Source of the DNA: Tamarix chinensis
Lineage: Eukaryota; Streptophyta; Magnoliopsida; Caryophyllales; Tamaricaceae
DNA length: 64,000 nucleotides
Reading direction: 5' to 3'
NCBI GenBank assembly: GCA_030549775.1
Contig: CM060175.1
Location: forward strand, 8,122,564 to 8,186,563
Part shown: positions 25,520 to 38,321 of the stretch, piece after piece
Numbering within the stretch: position 1 is the first letter of the stretch
How the letters are laid out: each line of letters begins with the position of its first letter
The notes under the pieces: generated by a model
Databases searched by the model: none
What the model saw: the letters and a program-made list of their open reading frames with translations, nothing else
Told to the model about the DNA's origin: nothing
Position numbers and translations under genes: made by a program

Positions 25520-26875
25520 CTAGCACCAGGAACACAAAAGACCATCTGTAAAACACCTGGGCTCCAAAAGGCCCTCATGGTACACAAACACCAACCAAGT
25601 CCGAGCAATGCTCGAACTTGCTCACTGTCAATGGCTTCGTTACCATATCCGCTGGATTCTCAGTAATAGCCACCTTCTCCAACACAACCTTACCTGCAGC
25701 AATAGTACCTCAGATAAAGTGGTACCTAATATCAATGTGCTTCATCCAACGATGGAAAGAATTCTGATTCTTTGCCAAACAGATAGCACTCTAACTATCG
25801 CTATGAACAATGGGAGCACCATGACCAAATCCAAGCTCACGAACGAAACCACCAAGCCACAAAGCTTCCTGAAAAGCCTCAGTCATAGCCATATACTTAG
25901 CCTTAGTAGTGGAAAATGCAGTCACATCTTACAAAGATTACCTCTAGCTAATTGCCGAACCACCAAGACAAAACACATAACCTTCGGGGATCTCCTATTA
26001 TCAAGATCTCCACCATAATCAGAGTCAACGAACCCAGTTAACGCATCAGTCGACCTCCCATACTTCAAACACGATGATGCAGTACCCTTCAAGTACCTTA
26101 GAATCCACTTCACCGCTTGCCAATGAGCCTTCCCAGGATTCGCCATATAATTGCTCACAACACCCACAGCTTGAGCAATATCCAGTCAGGTACAAACCAT
26201 AGCATACATCATGCATCCCACAACATTAGAGTAGGGAATTATGGCCATAAACTCCTCCTCATCTTTAGATTTAGTGCAATCTAAAGCAAACAATCTGAAG
26301 TGAGTAGCCAAGGGAGTACTAACAGGCTTGGCATCAATCATATGAAACCTCTCTAACACCTTGTTCACATACTGCTCTTGTGACAAGTAAAGACGCTTCT
26401 GTCCGCGGTCTCGAATGGTCTCCATGCCAAGGATCTTCTTCACAGCTCCCATATCCTTCATCTCAAACTCAGTCTTCAGCATTGTTTTCACCTTGTTAAC
26501 TTCAAACAGATCTTTTGCTATAACAAGTATGTCATCGACATACAACAAAAGATACACCAGAGAACCATCACCAACCTGCTTCAAGTATACACATCCATCG
26601 TAGTCACTCCTATAGAACCCATGCTCAATCATAAACTGATCAAATCTCTTGTACCATTGTCTAGGCGACTGCTTTAGACCATATAGTGACTTCTTCAATA
26701 AGTACACATGATCCTGCTTGCCTTCAACAACAAAGCCATCTGGTTGGTGCATATAAATCTCCTCCTTGAGCTCACCATGCAGAAAAATTGTTTTAACATC
26801 CAATTGCTCTAACTCCATATCCCGCATAGCCAAAAGTGCAAGCAAAGTACGAATAGAAGTATGTCTAACAATAGG
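25520..26875 (-). pseudogene. Copia reverse transcriptase (C-terminal part) and RNase H
   Basis: The minus frame from 26875 to 26190 reads TPIVRHTSIRTLLALLAMRDMELEQLDVK, then DQFMIEHGFYRSDYDGC, the catalytic YVDDILVIAKD and LGMETIRDRGQKRLYLSQEQY. This is the core of copia RT. After a break, 26167-25922 and the following frames read the RNase H (VDSDYGGDLDNRRS), a decayed TKAEYMA equivalent and the final FEHCSDLVGV segment. The RT N-terminal part lies beyond the nested LTR at 31770-32147. Scattered stops make the copy inactive although YVDD is intact. Confidence 0.9.
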
Positions 26876-26967
26876 GGTAATACCCCAAAATTCACTTTTT
26901 TTTTTGAAAACGAAAGTGATTAAAATACTTAATTTAAAACCCGTGAATTCTGGGGATGTTACCGCCA

Positions 26968-27013
26968 CACTTAGTACCAAACCGGTTCTCTCCGACCGTT
27001 TCAGTTCCAAGTG
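26968..27013 (-). other. LTR stem-loop (reverse copy)
   Basis: On the minus strand CACTTGGAAC faces GGTACTAAGTG. The outer pairs hold with one G-T wobble and one mismatch, and a second inner pairing (AACGGTC with AACCGGTT) is possible. It is the same element as at 5188-5232. Confidence 0.5.
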
Positions 27014-27640
27014 CTAAGGCTAAGAAAAGATTTACATTGAACTCAACCAACCATTCATAAAAGAACTTGAAAGATCATACGTTAAGAATCAGAGTACGCA
27101 TAAACGTTCATGAACCATAATAGAATAGAAATCAGAATGCGAAATCAAAGAGGATAAATACTCAATACAAGGTAATAAATCAGAGAGGATAACTTCAATA
27201 CAAAAGAAATAATAAAAGAAAATAGAATCGCATAAAGACTGAAATATGGCCACAACTCTCTCTCAAACTTTGAGCCAAAACATGCTCAACACACAGCCCC
27301 GACTGATGTCTCACCCACCTGCACAAAATCAGAAGGGTACACTACTCGTGGGAATGAGCAGCACCCATGAAAAGGGTGATCAGTACGCTACGTACTGAGT
27401 AAGGTAACCAAGCACTAAGGCCAACACATAGCACATAGAATCGTGTAAGACAATACTCAACTTACATTTACAAAACCACATATATAGTACATATGGTCAT
27501 GAAGAAAATTATACAACTTATAAATGATCAAGCCCATACGTATAGTACATGATTATTCTAGATTAATTATTTAATTACTCTTTTATTAGAAATCAATTCA
27601 CGCCATGTTCTTTATCAAGTCCACACGAGTACGGGAACCA

Positions 27641-27985
27641 CACTATTTTAGTCGGTGGATCGGCCGCGAGGGAAACATTCCTTGCCACTATTTTAGCCAG
27701 TGGATCGGTCGCGAGGGTAACATACCCTGCCACTATTATATGCCAGTGGATCGGTCTGGCCCCTTCTCGTACGGTGTTCCACTGTAAGTAATTAGTATCT
27801 TTCCCATTTCTTAGCAACTGTAGGATTTGATTTTGTTGAGCTCGGGATCCCCCACTATTATAGCCGGTGGATCGGTCGCGAGGGTACATGCCCTGCCACT
27901 ATTTTAGCCGGTGGATTGGTCACGAGGGAAATATTCCCTACCACTATTATGTCGGTGGATCGGTCTGGGCCCGGCTCAACATCTT
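27641..27985 (-). repeat. 45-bp minisatellite in two triplets (higher-order repeat)
   Basis: Units start CACTATTTTAGCCGGTGG and carry ATCGGTCGCGAGGG. Three units occupy 27641-27755 and three more 27854-27970. In each triplet the third unit ends differently (CGGTCTGG). The triplet start-to-start distance is about 213 bp. The open frames over it are artefacts of the repeat. Confidence 0.8.
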
Positions 27986-28119
27986 CCACTCTACGTGATT
28001 AATGTTTTAAGTATCTTATTCAAAAGCTTTCATCCTAGACATGCATGAATCATCACACATCACAAATCATAAATTCTACCATCATAATTACACTTTAATC
28101 ACCAATTACACATGATACA

Positions 28120-28320
28120 ACAAAAACCCTAAGCAGCCACACCAAACCCTACTTAACCACAACAACCATAGTTAATCACTCCAAACCCTATTTAATCATA
28201 ACAACCATAATTAGCCATTCCAAACCTTAGTTAATCACCACAACCCACAATAATCCACTCCAACCCTAGTTAATCACAACAACCCATAGTTAATCACTCC
28301 AAACCCTAGTTCAGTCTCCT
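28120..28320. repeat. Degenerate ~48-bp repeat with AACCCTAGTTAATCAC units
   Basis: CCAAACCCTAGTTAATCAC and CAACAACCCATAGTTAATCAC alternate about four to five times. The AAACCCTA words arise from the repeat and are not telomeric arrays. Confidence 0.65.
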
Positions 28321-28623
28321 CCATACCCTTATAATATCCTATGTGCTATTTTTCATCCCCAAGTGTTCAAACACCCAAACAACACTTACATTACCTTCCT
28401 TACATCCCAAATCAACTTTTCACGCATAAATTTCATACCCATGCAGACATTAACCTCCTTATGTAAACCTTCAAACTTTTTCATGCAAACCCTAACATCC
28501 CACGTGAAACCCTAAATTCAACCATGCAACCCTGGATCCTTCCATATAATTAAAACCCTAGATTCCTCCATACAGAACCTTAAATTCAATCCATACACAA
28601 CCAAAGATTCATCCTTACCAAAC

Positions 28624-28870
28624 CCTAAATTAGATTCTCCCATATAACACCATAAATTAGATTATCCCATATAAAACCATCAATTAGTTTCTCCCAAGCA
28701 AAACATAAATTATATTCTCCCACACAAAACCATACATTAGATTCTCCCATACAAAATCATAAATTAGATTCCCCCATATAAAACCATAAATTATATTCTT
28801 CCACACAAAGCCATAAATTAGATTCTCCCATACAAAACCATAAAATCATAAATCAAATTCTCCCACACGA
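28624..28870. repeat. ~28-bp tandem repeat (CATAAATTAGATTCTCCCAT units)
   Basis: About nine units of the form AAACCATAAATTAGATTCTCCC with small changes. It lies inside the reverse LTR next to the preceding repeat. Confidence 0.8.
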
Positions 28871-29239
28871 AACCCTAAAATTCTCCATTTTATTCTGCCA
28901 CTCATGAATCACTAAAATAATTAGGTCAACTCATCTCCCTTGGTCAACCTCTTTACCCATCCTCCTTTTTCATCCTTTCTCCCACACAAACCACATCAAG
29001 ACCCTCACATGCATGCCTTACACGGTCACAACACATATCATCATATATAAATAATACACATGCCATATAACAATACCAGAACATGCTTGAACTCCACGTT
29101 ATACCATATACGAAATAATTACAATAATGAACATATGATACATAGCATGCGAAGCACATAATGCATATACGCACACAAAAGGCCTTAGCACCCCTTATCT
29201 GAAACGACACCGGTCTTGGAGCACGCTCCTACACCTCCT

Positions 29240-29960
<721 letters not shown>

Positions 29961-30029
29961 AATAAAATAATTTAAGGGTTATAAAAATAGGGAAAATGGC
30001 TAAGAGGGTCTAGGGTTCACCTTAGGCTG

Positions 30030-31205
30030 GTAGGGATAGGCGGTACCGGAGGTGGTTCACGGCGGCGGCAGCGGTGGCCGGAAAAAGAGAAGAAAAGGGT
30101 AAAAGTTGAATGTTGGGAAAAAGATAGGGAGAATTAAGGTGAGTTATGGGGTGTTTAGAGTTGCCCAGGAAGAGAGGAACAAAATGATGGTGGTGGCGCA
30201 GCCAAAGGTGGCAGTGCACGGCGGCAGCGGTGGTGGCCGAAGAAAAAGAGAGGAGGAGAGGGAGAAAGAGGAAAATAAAGGTAAGGGAAGGTAGAGGATG
30301 GTCTGTAGAACAATTTGGGCAGTGAAAGAAGAGGTGGAAGCGGCGGAAGAGGTGGATAAGGGCGGCGCAAGGGTGGCGGGGGCTGGAAAACAGGTTGGTC
30401 GAGAAGGGAAGTTCGCACAATCGGGGAGGATTGTGCAGAAAGAATCGAGGGTGATGAATGGTTTGGTTAGCTAGAGGGAGGTGCAAGGAAGATTTTGGTG
30501 GCTATGGATGGCGGCGAAGTTGGCCGGAGGCGGCGGACTAGGCGTCTAAAGAGTCGGCGGCGAAAATGGTCAAATTCTAGGTAATGAAATCAAAGGCTCG
30601 ATACAGGTTATCATAGGGGTATTTATAGAGTGTAAATGATAGGTTAGGGTATGTGGATCGGCTAGAGAGTTGGGCAAGTAGGGTTATGGTCACCGGAGGC
30701 GTTGTTTGGCCGGTGGCAACAATTCGGGGTAGGGGTTGTGCAGGCTAGGGGAGAGAAAAACGCTCGAAAAAGGGGAGATTTGGTTGGGTCAAAGGGTTGC
30801 CGAAACAAATGGGAAGAGAAAGGAAGGAAAAGGCCAGTCAAAGGAGCGAGATCGATGCCGAAAGCTTCAGATGGGCGGCGGCGATGGCAGGTTGGTGGCG
30901 TCAGGGCTGGGGGAGAAGAAAGGGGATGGGCGGGGCAGTTCGTGAAGGAAAAGAAAGAAAAGAAAAGAGGGGAGACCGGGCGGTTCGGCGACACAAGTAG
31001 CGTTTAAATGAAACATTGTGTTTTGTTGGAAAAACAATCCAAACGAGGCGCTGGAAGGGTGACGAAGGGTGCGCGGCGCGGGCTAGGCTGAAGGAAAGGA
31101 AGAAGGGAAAATGGGCCGCGAGCTGGCCTAGTTCGGTAAGAAGAAGAAAAAGAAAAAGAAAAGAAGAAGAAAGAAAAAGAAAGAAAAGGGAAAAAGGGGA
31201 AAATA
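30030..31205 (-). repeat. Purine-rich, GC-rich tract (reverse of the LTR C-rich tract)
   Basis: It contains GGCGGCGGCAGCGGTGGCC near 30062 and again near 30210, and ends in AAGAAGAAAAAGAAAAAG. On the minus strand it is the C/T-rich tract found near the start of the other Tekay-type LTRs. Several overlapping open frames on both strands have biased composition and no known domain. I call none of them genes. Confidence 0.65.
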
Positions 31206-31767
31206 ATTAGGTTATGGCCAATTAAATTAATCTAAATATTTAGGATATTTAAAAATAATAATATTTAAATAAAATAATCTTTCAATCCCTTTTTAAGCTC
31301 AATTAGGATTTTTAAAAGATTTTCCATAAATTCCATTTTAATTAGCAAAACACCCTAAATTTCTGCAATTAAATTATTTATAAATTTCCTATTAATTTGA
31401 AACTATTTTCTCCTTCTTATTTTAAATAAAATAATTTATTTAATTAATTTTTCAAAATAAAATCCCTAATTACCTAAAATACCCAAAACTTTTCTAATAA
31501 AAATACTTATAAATTTCTTCTTAATTTGCCATAATTAATTTTCTTTTTATTTTTAATACAATAATTTATTTAATAATTTTTTTAAATAAAATCCTTAATT
31601 ATTTAAAATACCAAACTTTTCTAATAAAAATTATTTATTATTTTCTTCTTGAATAACCCTAATTAATTATACTTTTATTTTAATAAAAATAATTTATTTA
31701 AATAATTTTTCTAACAAAATCTCATTTAAATATAATTTATAAAATTAGAAATTTTCGGGGCATTTCA

Positions 31768-32909
31768 ACCTCGTTATAGTCTACACCAGGTATCTGACTA
31801 AACCCACATGCAACTAAACGAGCCTTGTACCTCGGTCCCTCAACACCTGGAATTCCCTGCTTGAACTTGTACACCTACTTGCAATCAACTATTTTCTTCT
31901 TCCTGGGTGCCTTCACAAGTTCCCATGTCTGATTCTTCCATAGAGATTGCATCTCCTCCTCCATAGCAACACACCACTGAGCATAATCAGCACTAACAAT
32001 GGCATCTGAGTATGATATTGACTCCTGTACATCAACTATAGTCTCAGCACTATCCAAAGCATAACCTACTAACTCCTCAAAGCCACACCTCACAGGAGGC
32101 TTCACAACCCTCCGTGGTTTACCGGGAGCAATGCCCCTTTGCTCCACCTACTGCCTGGATCCACCCACTTCACGAATAGTAGATCTCATACTAGAAGAGT
32201 CTGACTGATCCAAATCAAACTCTACCTCCACCTTATCTGTAACACCATGCAGATTCTTTTGCTCCACCTTTTCAGACAATCTATCAGAAGAAGACTCTGT
32301 CTTTTGGAGGAATATGGACTCATTGAAGGTAACATCCCTACTAGTCAAAAACTTGGATGCAGCTGGGTCCCATAATCTGTACCCCTTCACAACGGATGTA
32401 TAGCCAAGAAAAATGCACTTCTTGGCTCTAGGCTCAAGCTTCCCATTATTCACATAAGCATAGGCAGAACATCCTAAAACATGCAAATCAGAATAATCAG
32501 CTGTTTTGCCAAACCATACCTCCTCAGTTGTCTTCAAATTAATGGAATGATTAGGTGACCTATTCACCAGGAATGCCGCCATGTGAACTGCCTCAGCCCA
32601 AAACTCATTGCCTAATCTAGCTTGTGACAACATACATCGAGCCTTCTCTAATAGGGTCATATTCATCCTCTCAGCAACCCCATTCTGCTATGGTCTTCCA
32701 ACACAAGTGCAATACCTAGCAATACCATGGTCCTCACAATACTCAGTGAAACTACGCTCCACAAACTCAAGGCCATTATCTGTCCTGAGACACTTCACTT
32801 ATCTCCCAGTCTGCTTCTCTAGTAAAGTCTTCCAATGCTTGAAAACTTCAAAGACGTCATTCTTATTTTTAATAAGTCCATCCATTCCTAGAGAATTCAT
32901 CAATAAATG
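31768..32909 (-). pseudogene. Copia integrase C-terminal part and start of RT
   Basis: Reading down from 32909, the frame gives the integrase core with CLRTDNGLEF and, after a stop, QNGVAERMNMTLLEKARCML, which hold the second acidic residue and the glutamate of DDE. It continues through WFGKTADYSDLHVLGCSAY and the linker. Then comes the RT N-terminus, MEEEMQSLWKNQTWELV...GPRYKARLVACGFSQIPGVDYNE. In-frame stops at several points make it nonfunctional. It is cut at 31768 by the solo LTR. Confidence 0.9.
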
Positions 32910-33869
32910 TCAGTAGGTATCGCGAACCACCCTTGCAGGACCCCACAAATCAGAGTGAACATAATCTAGAGGCCCCTTTTTACTATGTGTAGCCTTTGAA
33001 AAACTAACCCGCTTTTGTTTGCCAAACACATAGTGCTCATAGAAATCCATAGTACCTATACTCTTTCCATCCAACAACACTCTCTTGGAGAGTTCACTCA
33101 AGCCTTTGACACTCATGTGTCCAAGTCGCATATGCCAAAGGCTAGTAACATCCGAGTCAGACATATTCGATGATGTTACCGCAGCTGCTCCCTCAACAGT
33201 GGAACCAACAAGCTCATACAATGCCCCGATCCTCTTGCCTTTCATTACAACAAGAGCCCCTCTAGTAATCCTCATCGTGTCATCCTCGATCACACAACGA
33301 TATCTATTACAATCCAAAGAACTCAATGAAATCAAGTTCTTGGTCATCTCAAGGACATATCGAACATTAGACAGTGTTCTGACCACACCATCATGCATCT
33401 TTACCTTCACTGTCCCAATCCCAGCAACTTTGCATGCAGCATCATTACCCATCAGAACTACTCCACCTCGAGTCGTCTTGTAAGTCTGGAACCAGTTCCT
33501 ATTGGGACAAATATGGTAAGAGTATCCATAGTACAAGATCCACTTATCCATAATCTTGGTCTGACTATCAGTGATAGTTAACACATCACCATCACTATCA
33601 TATTGAGCTATAGCAGCATCATCCTGTATGCTAGATGATTCACTAGATTTATCTCCAGATATCCTATTAGGACAAAACTTCTTGATATGACCCTTCTTGT
33701 GACATCCATAGCACATGACATTCTTGGATCTGTTATTCTTTGACTTTGACCTATACTTCTTCTTCTTATCACCAGAACCCCGTTCCTGAGTTCTGCCCCT
33801 AGCTACAAGTCCCTCACTATGTGAGTCACTAGAACCACCTCCAGTCAACTGATTCTCAATCAGTTCCAT
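32910..33869 (-). pseudogene. Copia gag zinc knuckle, protease and integrase N-terminus
   Basis: One open frame of 319 codons. It begins with a basic Ser/Lys-rich stretch and a CCHC zinc knuckle (CYGCHKKGHIKKFCPN). The protease follows, where the expected D-S-G-x-S active site reads YYGYSYH, so it is catalytically dead. Then comes the pre-integrase domain LWHMRLGHMSVKGLSELSK, whose CxxC is also damaged (YEHY). It ends in LDYVHSDLWGP, with the first aspartate of integrase. The open frame has survived, but the key residues have not. Confidence 0.9.
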
Positions 33870-34411
33870 TATAGCAGGGCAGTCTTAACATCATCAAGAG
33901 CCAATTCATCATCCTTCTCATACAGTATGGTATCACGAAAATATTTGTAATCAACCAGCAAAGAACACAACAATGTAATAGCAAGATCTTCATCCTCCAA
34001 TTTAACATCTATATTCCTCATATCCATAATTATAGAGTCAAATTCATCAAGATGAAATTTTAGGGATTGTCCCTTACCTAATTTTAACTCATGCAACTTG
34101 CTCTTCAATAATAGATTATTCGACACCGACTTTGTCATGTATAGAGACTCCAGCTTGAGCCATAGGGATAATGTCGTTGTTTCTTTAGCCACCTCACGCA
34201 AGACCTCATTAGACAAACACAACTATATGGTGGAAAAGGCCTTTTAATCTATCTCCTCGAATTTCTCATCTGTCATTGAATCGGGCTTCTTTGATATCCT
34301 GAGTAACGCCTTCTCCAATCCATTCTGAATCAGGATCGCCTTCATCTTCAACGTCCATAAGCCAAAGTTTACAGACCGATCAAACTTCTCTATATCAAAT
34401 CTTGTAGACAT
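33869..34411 (-). pseudogene. Copia gag (UBN2-type capsid region)
   Basis: The start ATG is at 34411 on the minus strand, shortly inside the 5' LTR, reading MSTRFDIEKFDRSVNFGLW. Stops near 34230-34250 break it. The open stretch 34222-33869 reads LWLKLESLYMTKSVSNNLLLKSK and KFHLDEFDSIIMDM, the UBN2 gag domain of copia elements. A frameshift near 33869 separates it from the zinc knuckle frame. Confidence 0.85.
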
Positions 34412-34424
34412 CCCGAATACGAAC

Positions 34425-34440
34425 CCTATGCTCTAATACA
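34425..34440 (-). other. Primer-binding site of the minus-strand copia element
   Basis: On the minus strand TGTATTAGAGCATAGG follows the 5' LTR after a short A-run and resembles TGGTATTAGAGC, the initiator Met tRNA complement. Confidence 0.65.
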
Positions 34441-34447
34441 ATTTTTT

Positions 34448-35127
34448 TGTGGATCGATACCAATTCAGAAAAATAAGATCTAATTAGAATCAATTAGAAC
34501 ACACAAGAATTGAGAAGAGAAGAACACTCAAGAACACAGATTGGGGAAACAGATGATCTTATTGATGTGAAGTAATTGTGATTACAAAGAATCAAAGAAA
34601 TTCTCATATAAATCACTCAATTCATCAAGGAATTACAAAAGAACTCAATAGGAGAAGAAGAATCCATTCGCTCTTCGATTATGGTTCTAATCTCATGGTA
34701 TTTATACTATATGAAATTGTCATTAGCGAAAACCGAGGCAAAGCAAAAAAAAACAAGAAACACGGACCGTGTTTATTTTCTATCTCTTGGCCTCTCACAA
34801 AAATAGAACACATTTTCCTGATGAAACAACACGCATCGTGTTTCACAAACACAGGCCCTCTGTGTTTCTTTCCAACTTTGATAGTCTTTAGTATTTCGGC
34901 CACAACTTCTTCATATGACCTCCAATCGAGCTAATTTTTTATGTGTTGGAAATATAACAGAAAGATCTACAACTTTCATGTTCAATACATTTCCAAATTA
35001 TAATTTCTTCAAGGTAAATATTCACATCTTTCCACAATAGCTCACATGTCTACTCTAAATTCCTCTGAAACACTTCACACACCAATCCAAACTATTCTAC
35101 ACACCAAATACAAGTCACAAGCTCACA
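34448..35127 (-). mobile_element. 5' LTR of the minus-strand copia element
   Basis: On the plus strand it runs from TGTGGATCG to AGCTCACA, so it has the TG...CA ends with a 4-base inverted TGTG/CACA. It is 680 bp against 701 bp for its partner at 24788-25488. The two are clearly collinear, with modest divergence and small indels. Confidence 0.9.
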
Positions 35128-36387
35128 ATATTATTCCTTAGAATTTGTTTATTATGAATTATTTGTTGGTTTTAAACCTAAATCTTTTTTTAAGTGTTTT
35201 GAACATGTTTGGTTCTAATCAAAACTATTTGATAGGTCTCACAACCAATCAACTAGTTTAAAAACTGATCAATTAGTTTGACTGATTAGGTGATGGCTTT
35301 TATGCTTGTAGAAAAATATTGTCTTTATTTGATCACTCTAATTGCTTTTGTCAAACTGATCGACTAGTTTGATTGATCAAGTGATGGGTTTTATGCCTAC
35401 AAAACCCATTTTGTCTCTATTTGATCACTTTGACTGGTTTGACCAACCTGGCTAAGGGTTACGATAAAATGCGAAATGATTTTTCCCAAGAATAAACCAA
35501 TCAACTGGCTTGAGCGAACAAATCAACTTGTCAACATGATACATCGACTTGTTTGCTAAACCATTCACCAATTCATATATGTTCATAGGATCAAAATGTG
35601 TAGTATAAAACTGATCAACTAGTTTATGCAACTGTAACATTTTTACATCACCTTTGAACACAACCGATTGACTTGCTTTACCAATTGATTAACTGGTCAA
35701 GGCAACTAATCTACTAGTCAGCATTAAATGTTGAAAGTTATCCTTGTTTCTCACAAAACATATATATGCTTTTTATTCCAGATATTATATTATTGGCCAT
35801 AAGTATAAATAACATTTATGAGGTATAATTAAAACAACTTTTGCACTCTCATTATATGCATAACTTAATTCTCTACTTCTACTTACAATTAGTTCTCAAT
35901 AACTCACATTCATATTCATCTCAAGTTGACATATTTTCAAAAGTTTTTGTGCTCACTTTACTTAGTTAGAATTTGTTCTCCAAATGTAAAATATGCTCCT
36001 TCTAGATAGATTACACTCACAAATGGATCCTTGCATTTCATTTCTGTATTAATTGTGAGATATTTTGTAATAAATCATGGCTTTCTTCAAAACTCATGAT
36101 ATTGAGGTTGTGTATTGTCTAAAATTCTAAAGAGAGGTTATTAGATTTGCAGATCCATAAAACTAGAGAGGATAAGTAGTTTAAATTGTAAATTATATCC
36201 TAGAAGGTCGTTGAGATTTTAGGCTCATAAATCGATAGAGAGGTGATCATTAATAAAGCACATGGGGTGTTTTGGTAGTAGATGTAGATAAATTCTATTA
36301 TTGAACCACTACATATTGTGTATCAAAATTTTAATATCTCCTTACCATTCTTAATAACCATATGCTCCCTTTTTAGGGTTATTTTAA
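35128..36387 (+). mobile_element. Right piece of the SIRE-type 5' LTR
   Basis: It continues the LTR begun at 24476. From 35220 to 35720 it carries repeated quasi-palindromic words such as AACTGATCAATTAGTTTG and CAATCAACTGGCTTG. It ends just before a primer site at 36388. The two pieces together give an LTR of about 1.57 kb, normal for SIRE-type elements. The exact 3' end is uncertain. Confidence 0.6.
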
Positions 36388-36401
36388 TTGGTATCAAATC
36401 T
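36388..36401 (+). other. Primer-binding site of the SIRE-type element
   Basis: TTGGTATCAAATCT resembles TTGGTATCAGAGC, the initiator Met tRNA complement used by SIRE elements. Confidence 0.7.
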
Positions 36402-36449
36402 TGGCAACTCATAAAGGATCTAATAATCCAAGTTGAAAATATTATCTTC

Positions 36450-38310
36450 AAAGAATGGATTCAATGGGATTGAACAAAGTAATCTCTACCACAAAGCGTC
36501 TAATGTTCAACAATAAAAAATTTTAATATTGGAATAATAGGATGATTTTATTCATTAAGGCTAAATATTATGATATATAATCTATTATAAGTAAGGGCCT
36601 AATCAAAATCATGAAGGAGGCCAATCACAATGGTTGAGAAGGCATGTTATGAACTCATGGATACAAATAAGAAGAAGCTTACTCATAATGACAAAGCCAT
36701 AATGATCTTGTAATGTGGTCTTTGAGAGAAAGAGTATCACCGTATATAATCGTGCGCCACCACCAAAGAAATTTGGGACAAACTCTTTATAAATCATGAA
36801 GGAACAACACAAGTGAAGAATTAGATAATAACTATTCATGCTAGGGAATACAAGCTCTTCTCCATAAAGCACAGGTAATCAATAAGTGAATATTAAGAAA
36901 TTAGTTCACCTCTATCGTGGAAAACTTTAAGGTATTGGAGAAAGTGATCACTGAAGAAGAGTAAGTGATAAAAGTATTAAGAGGCCTCACTAAAGAGTAG
37001 AATCCAAAATCCATGGTAATTGAAGAAGAAAGGGACCCCACAACAATGAATACTGATGAACTCTTTGAAACTCTTATAGTCTATCAACTCAAGATGGATG
37101 ATATTAGTGAAAAAAAGAAGAAGAAGACTCATTCTAAAAACATCATTCTCTTCATCAAGATAAAAAGAGATTAAATAAGAAGAGAAGAAGATGATGATGA
37201 TGATTATGAAGTGGCTTTTATCAATAATCAATTCAAGATATTTCTTTGGTCTAAAGGAAGAAGAAGTTAGATTTCACAATTATGGCAAGTTCTGATATTT
37301 AATTTAGGACTATTTTAAGCTCAGAATGAGATATCCCAACAAATGGTAAGGATAAAAGGGAACACAATTCAAGAAAAACAAGCTCCTAGAAAGTTCATGG
37401 TAACATTTAGAAAAAGTGAAGGAAACCCATCAGAGTGGGGAAGAAGACATAGAAAACCTCTATTTTATAGTACTCAGAGAGGATTATTTCTCTTCCTCTT
37501 CATATTCTAGCTTTGATGATGATGGTACAATCTAAAGCTCTATATTCATTTGATAATTTATGATGTACCTTGTATGATTCTCTATGCATAAATGAAATTT
37601 TTTATAAAAAACGAGATAACACAGAGAAACTATATGGTCACCTAAATGAATTACATACAAACTTTATTAATGAAAACATTATTTGAGAATCTCTCATATT
37701 GTATATTACAAATGAGATAAGTGAAAAAGTGATTGAATTTGATGCATATAAGAAATTCATTGGTGTTTATCACAAGGTGAAAATGGATCAACTTCAAACT
37801 AAGTTGGTTGATCTACATGTCAAGTGTGATAAATTGATAGAAGTGTCATATACTTTCACTAAGGGTGGAGAAGGCTTAAACATGTTGCTAGGTGCTCACA
37901 ATATTGTAAGGACCATGATGGTTTAGATTATAGTGACAAAATGGTCATGAAATGCCAAACCCTCATATTTGTTTCTATGATAGCCTCTAAGTATCATCAA
38001 GTATATGCCTCTCCTTCATCTGGTGCTTGTGATGTTTGTGGGGGAAATGGACATCCCTCTTCCATGTGTAGATATGATAGGAATTTAAAATTCACACCAA
38101 TGCACACAAAAAGTGATCTTTTGCGATGAATGTGGTAGAAACATATATACTTCTTCATCTTGTGAATTTATTAGAAATTTAAAAAGTTTTTTCAAAATAT
38201 AAGAAGTTGTGGGTGCCTAATGGAACCATCCATCAAGGAATGGACACTAACCCATCAATGAACCATTTAAAGAGTACCTAAATTAGGACATTTGTTTTTA
38301 TAGGCTTGAT
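36450..38310 (+). pseudogene. Decayed SIRE-type gag with zinc knuckle
   Basis: Stop-rich frames keep gag landmarks. These include FTSIVENFKVLEKVITEEE and VLRGLTKE near 36890-36990, and TDELFETLIVYQLKMDDISEKKKKK near 37040-37130, which is the pattern of plant SIRE gag. A long coiled stretch follows at 37699-37926. The CCHC knuckle CDVCGGNGHPSSMC lies at about 38028-38070. The element is on the plus strand and its gag cannot be made as one protein. Confidence 0.75.
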
Positions 38311-38321
38311 TCAAAGTTAAA

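Noticed and set aside
27641..27985. Regular repeats that might suggest a CRISPR-like array
   Set aside because: The units are contiguous without unique spacers, the genome is a plant, and the array lies inside an LTR.
28120..28320. AAACCCTA words as an interstitial telomeric repeat
   Set aside because: The words are part of a longer ~48-bp degenerate repeat and do not form head-to-tail AAACCCT arrays.
30022..31210. Several overlapping open frames on both strands in the GC-rich part of the reverse LTR
   Set aside because: Composition follows the skewed DNA (Pro/Ser/Leu on one strand, Arg/Lys/Gly on the other), no domain is seen, and the tract corresponds to the noncoding C-rich part of related LTRs.
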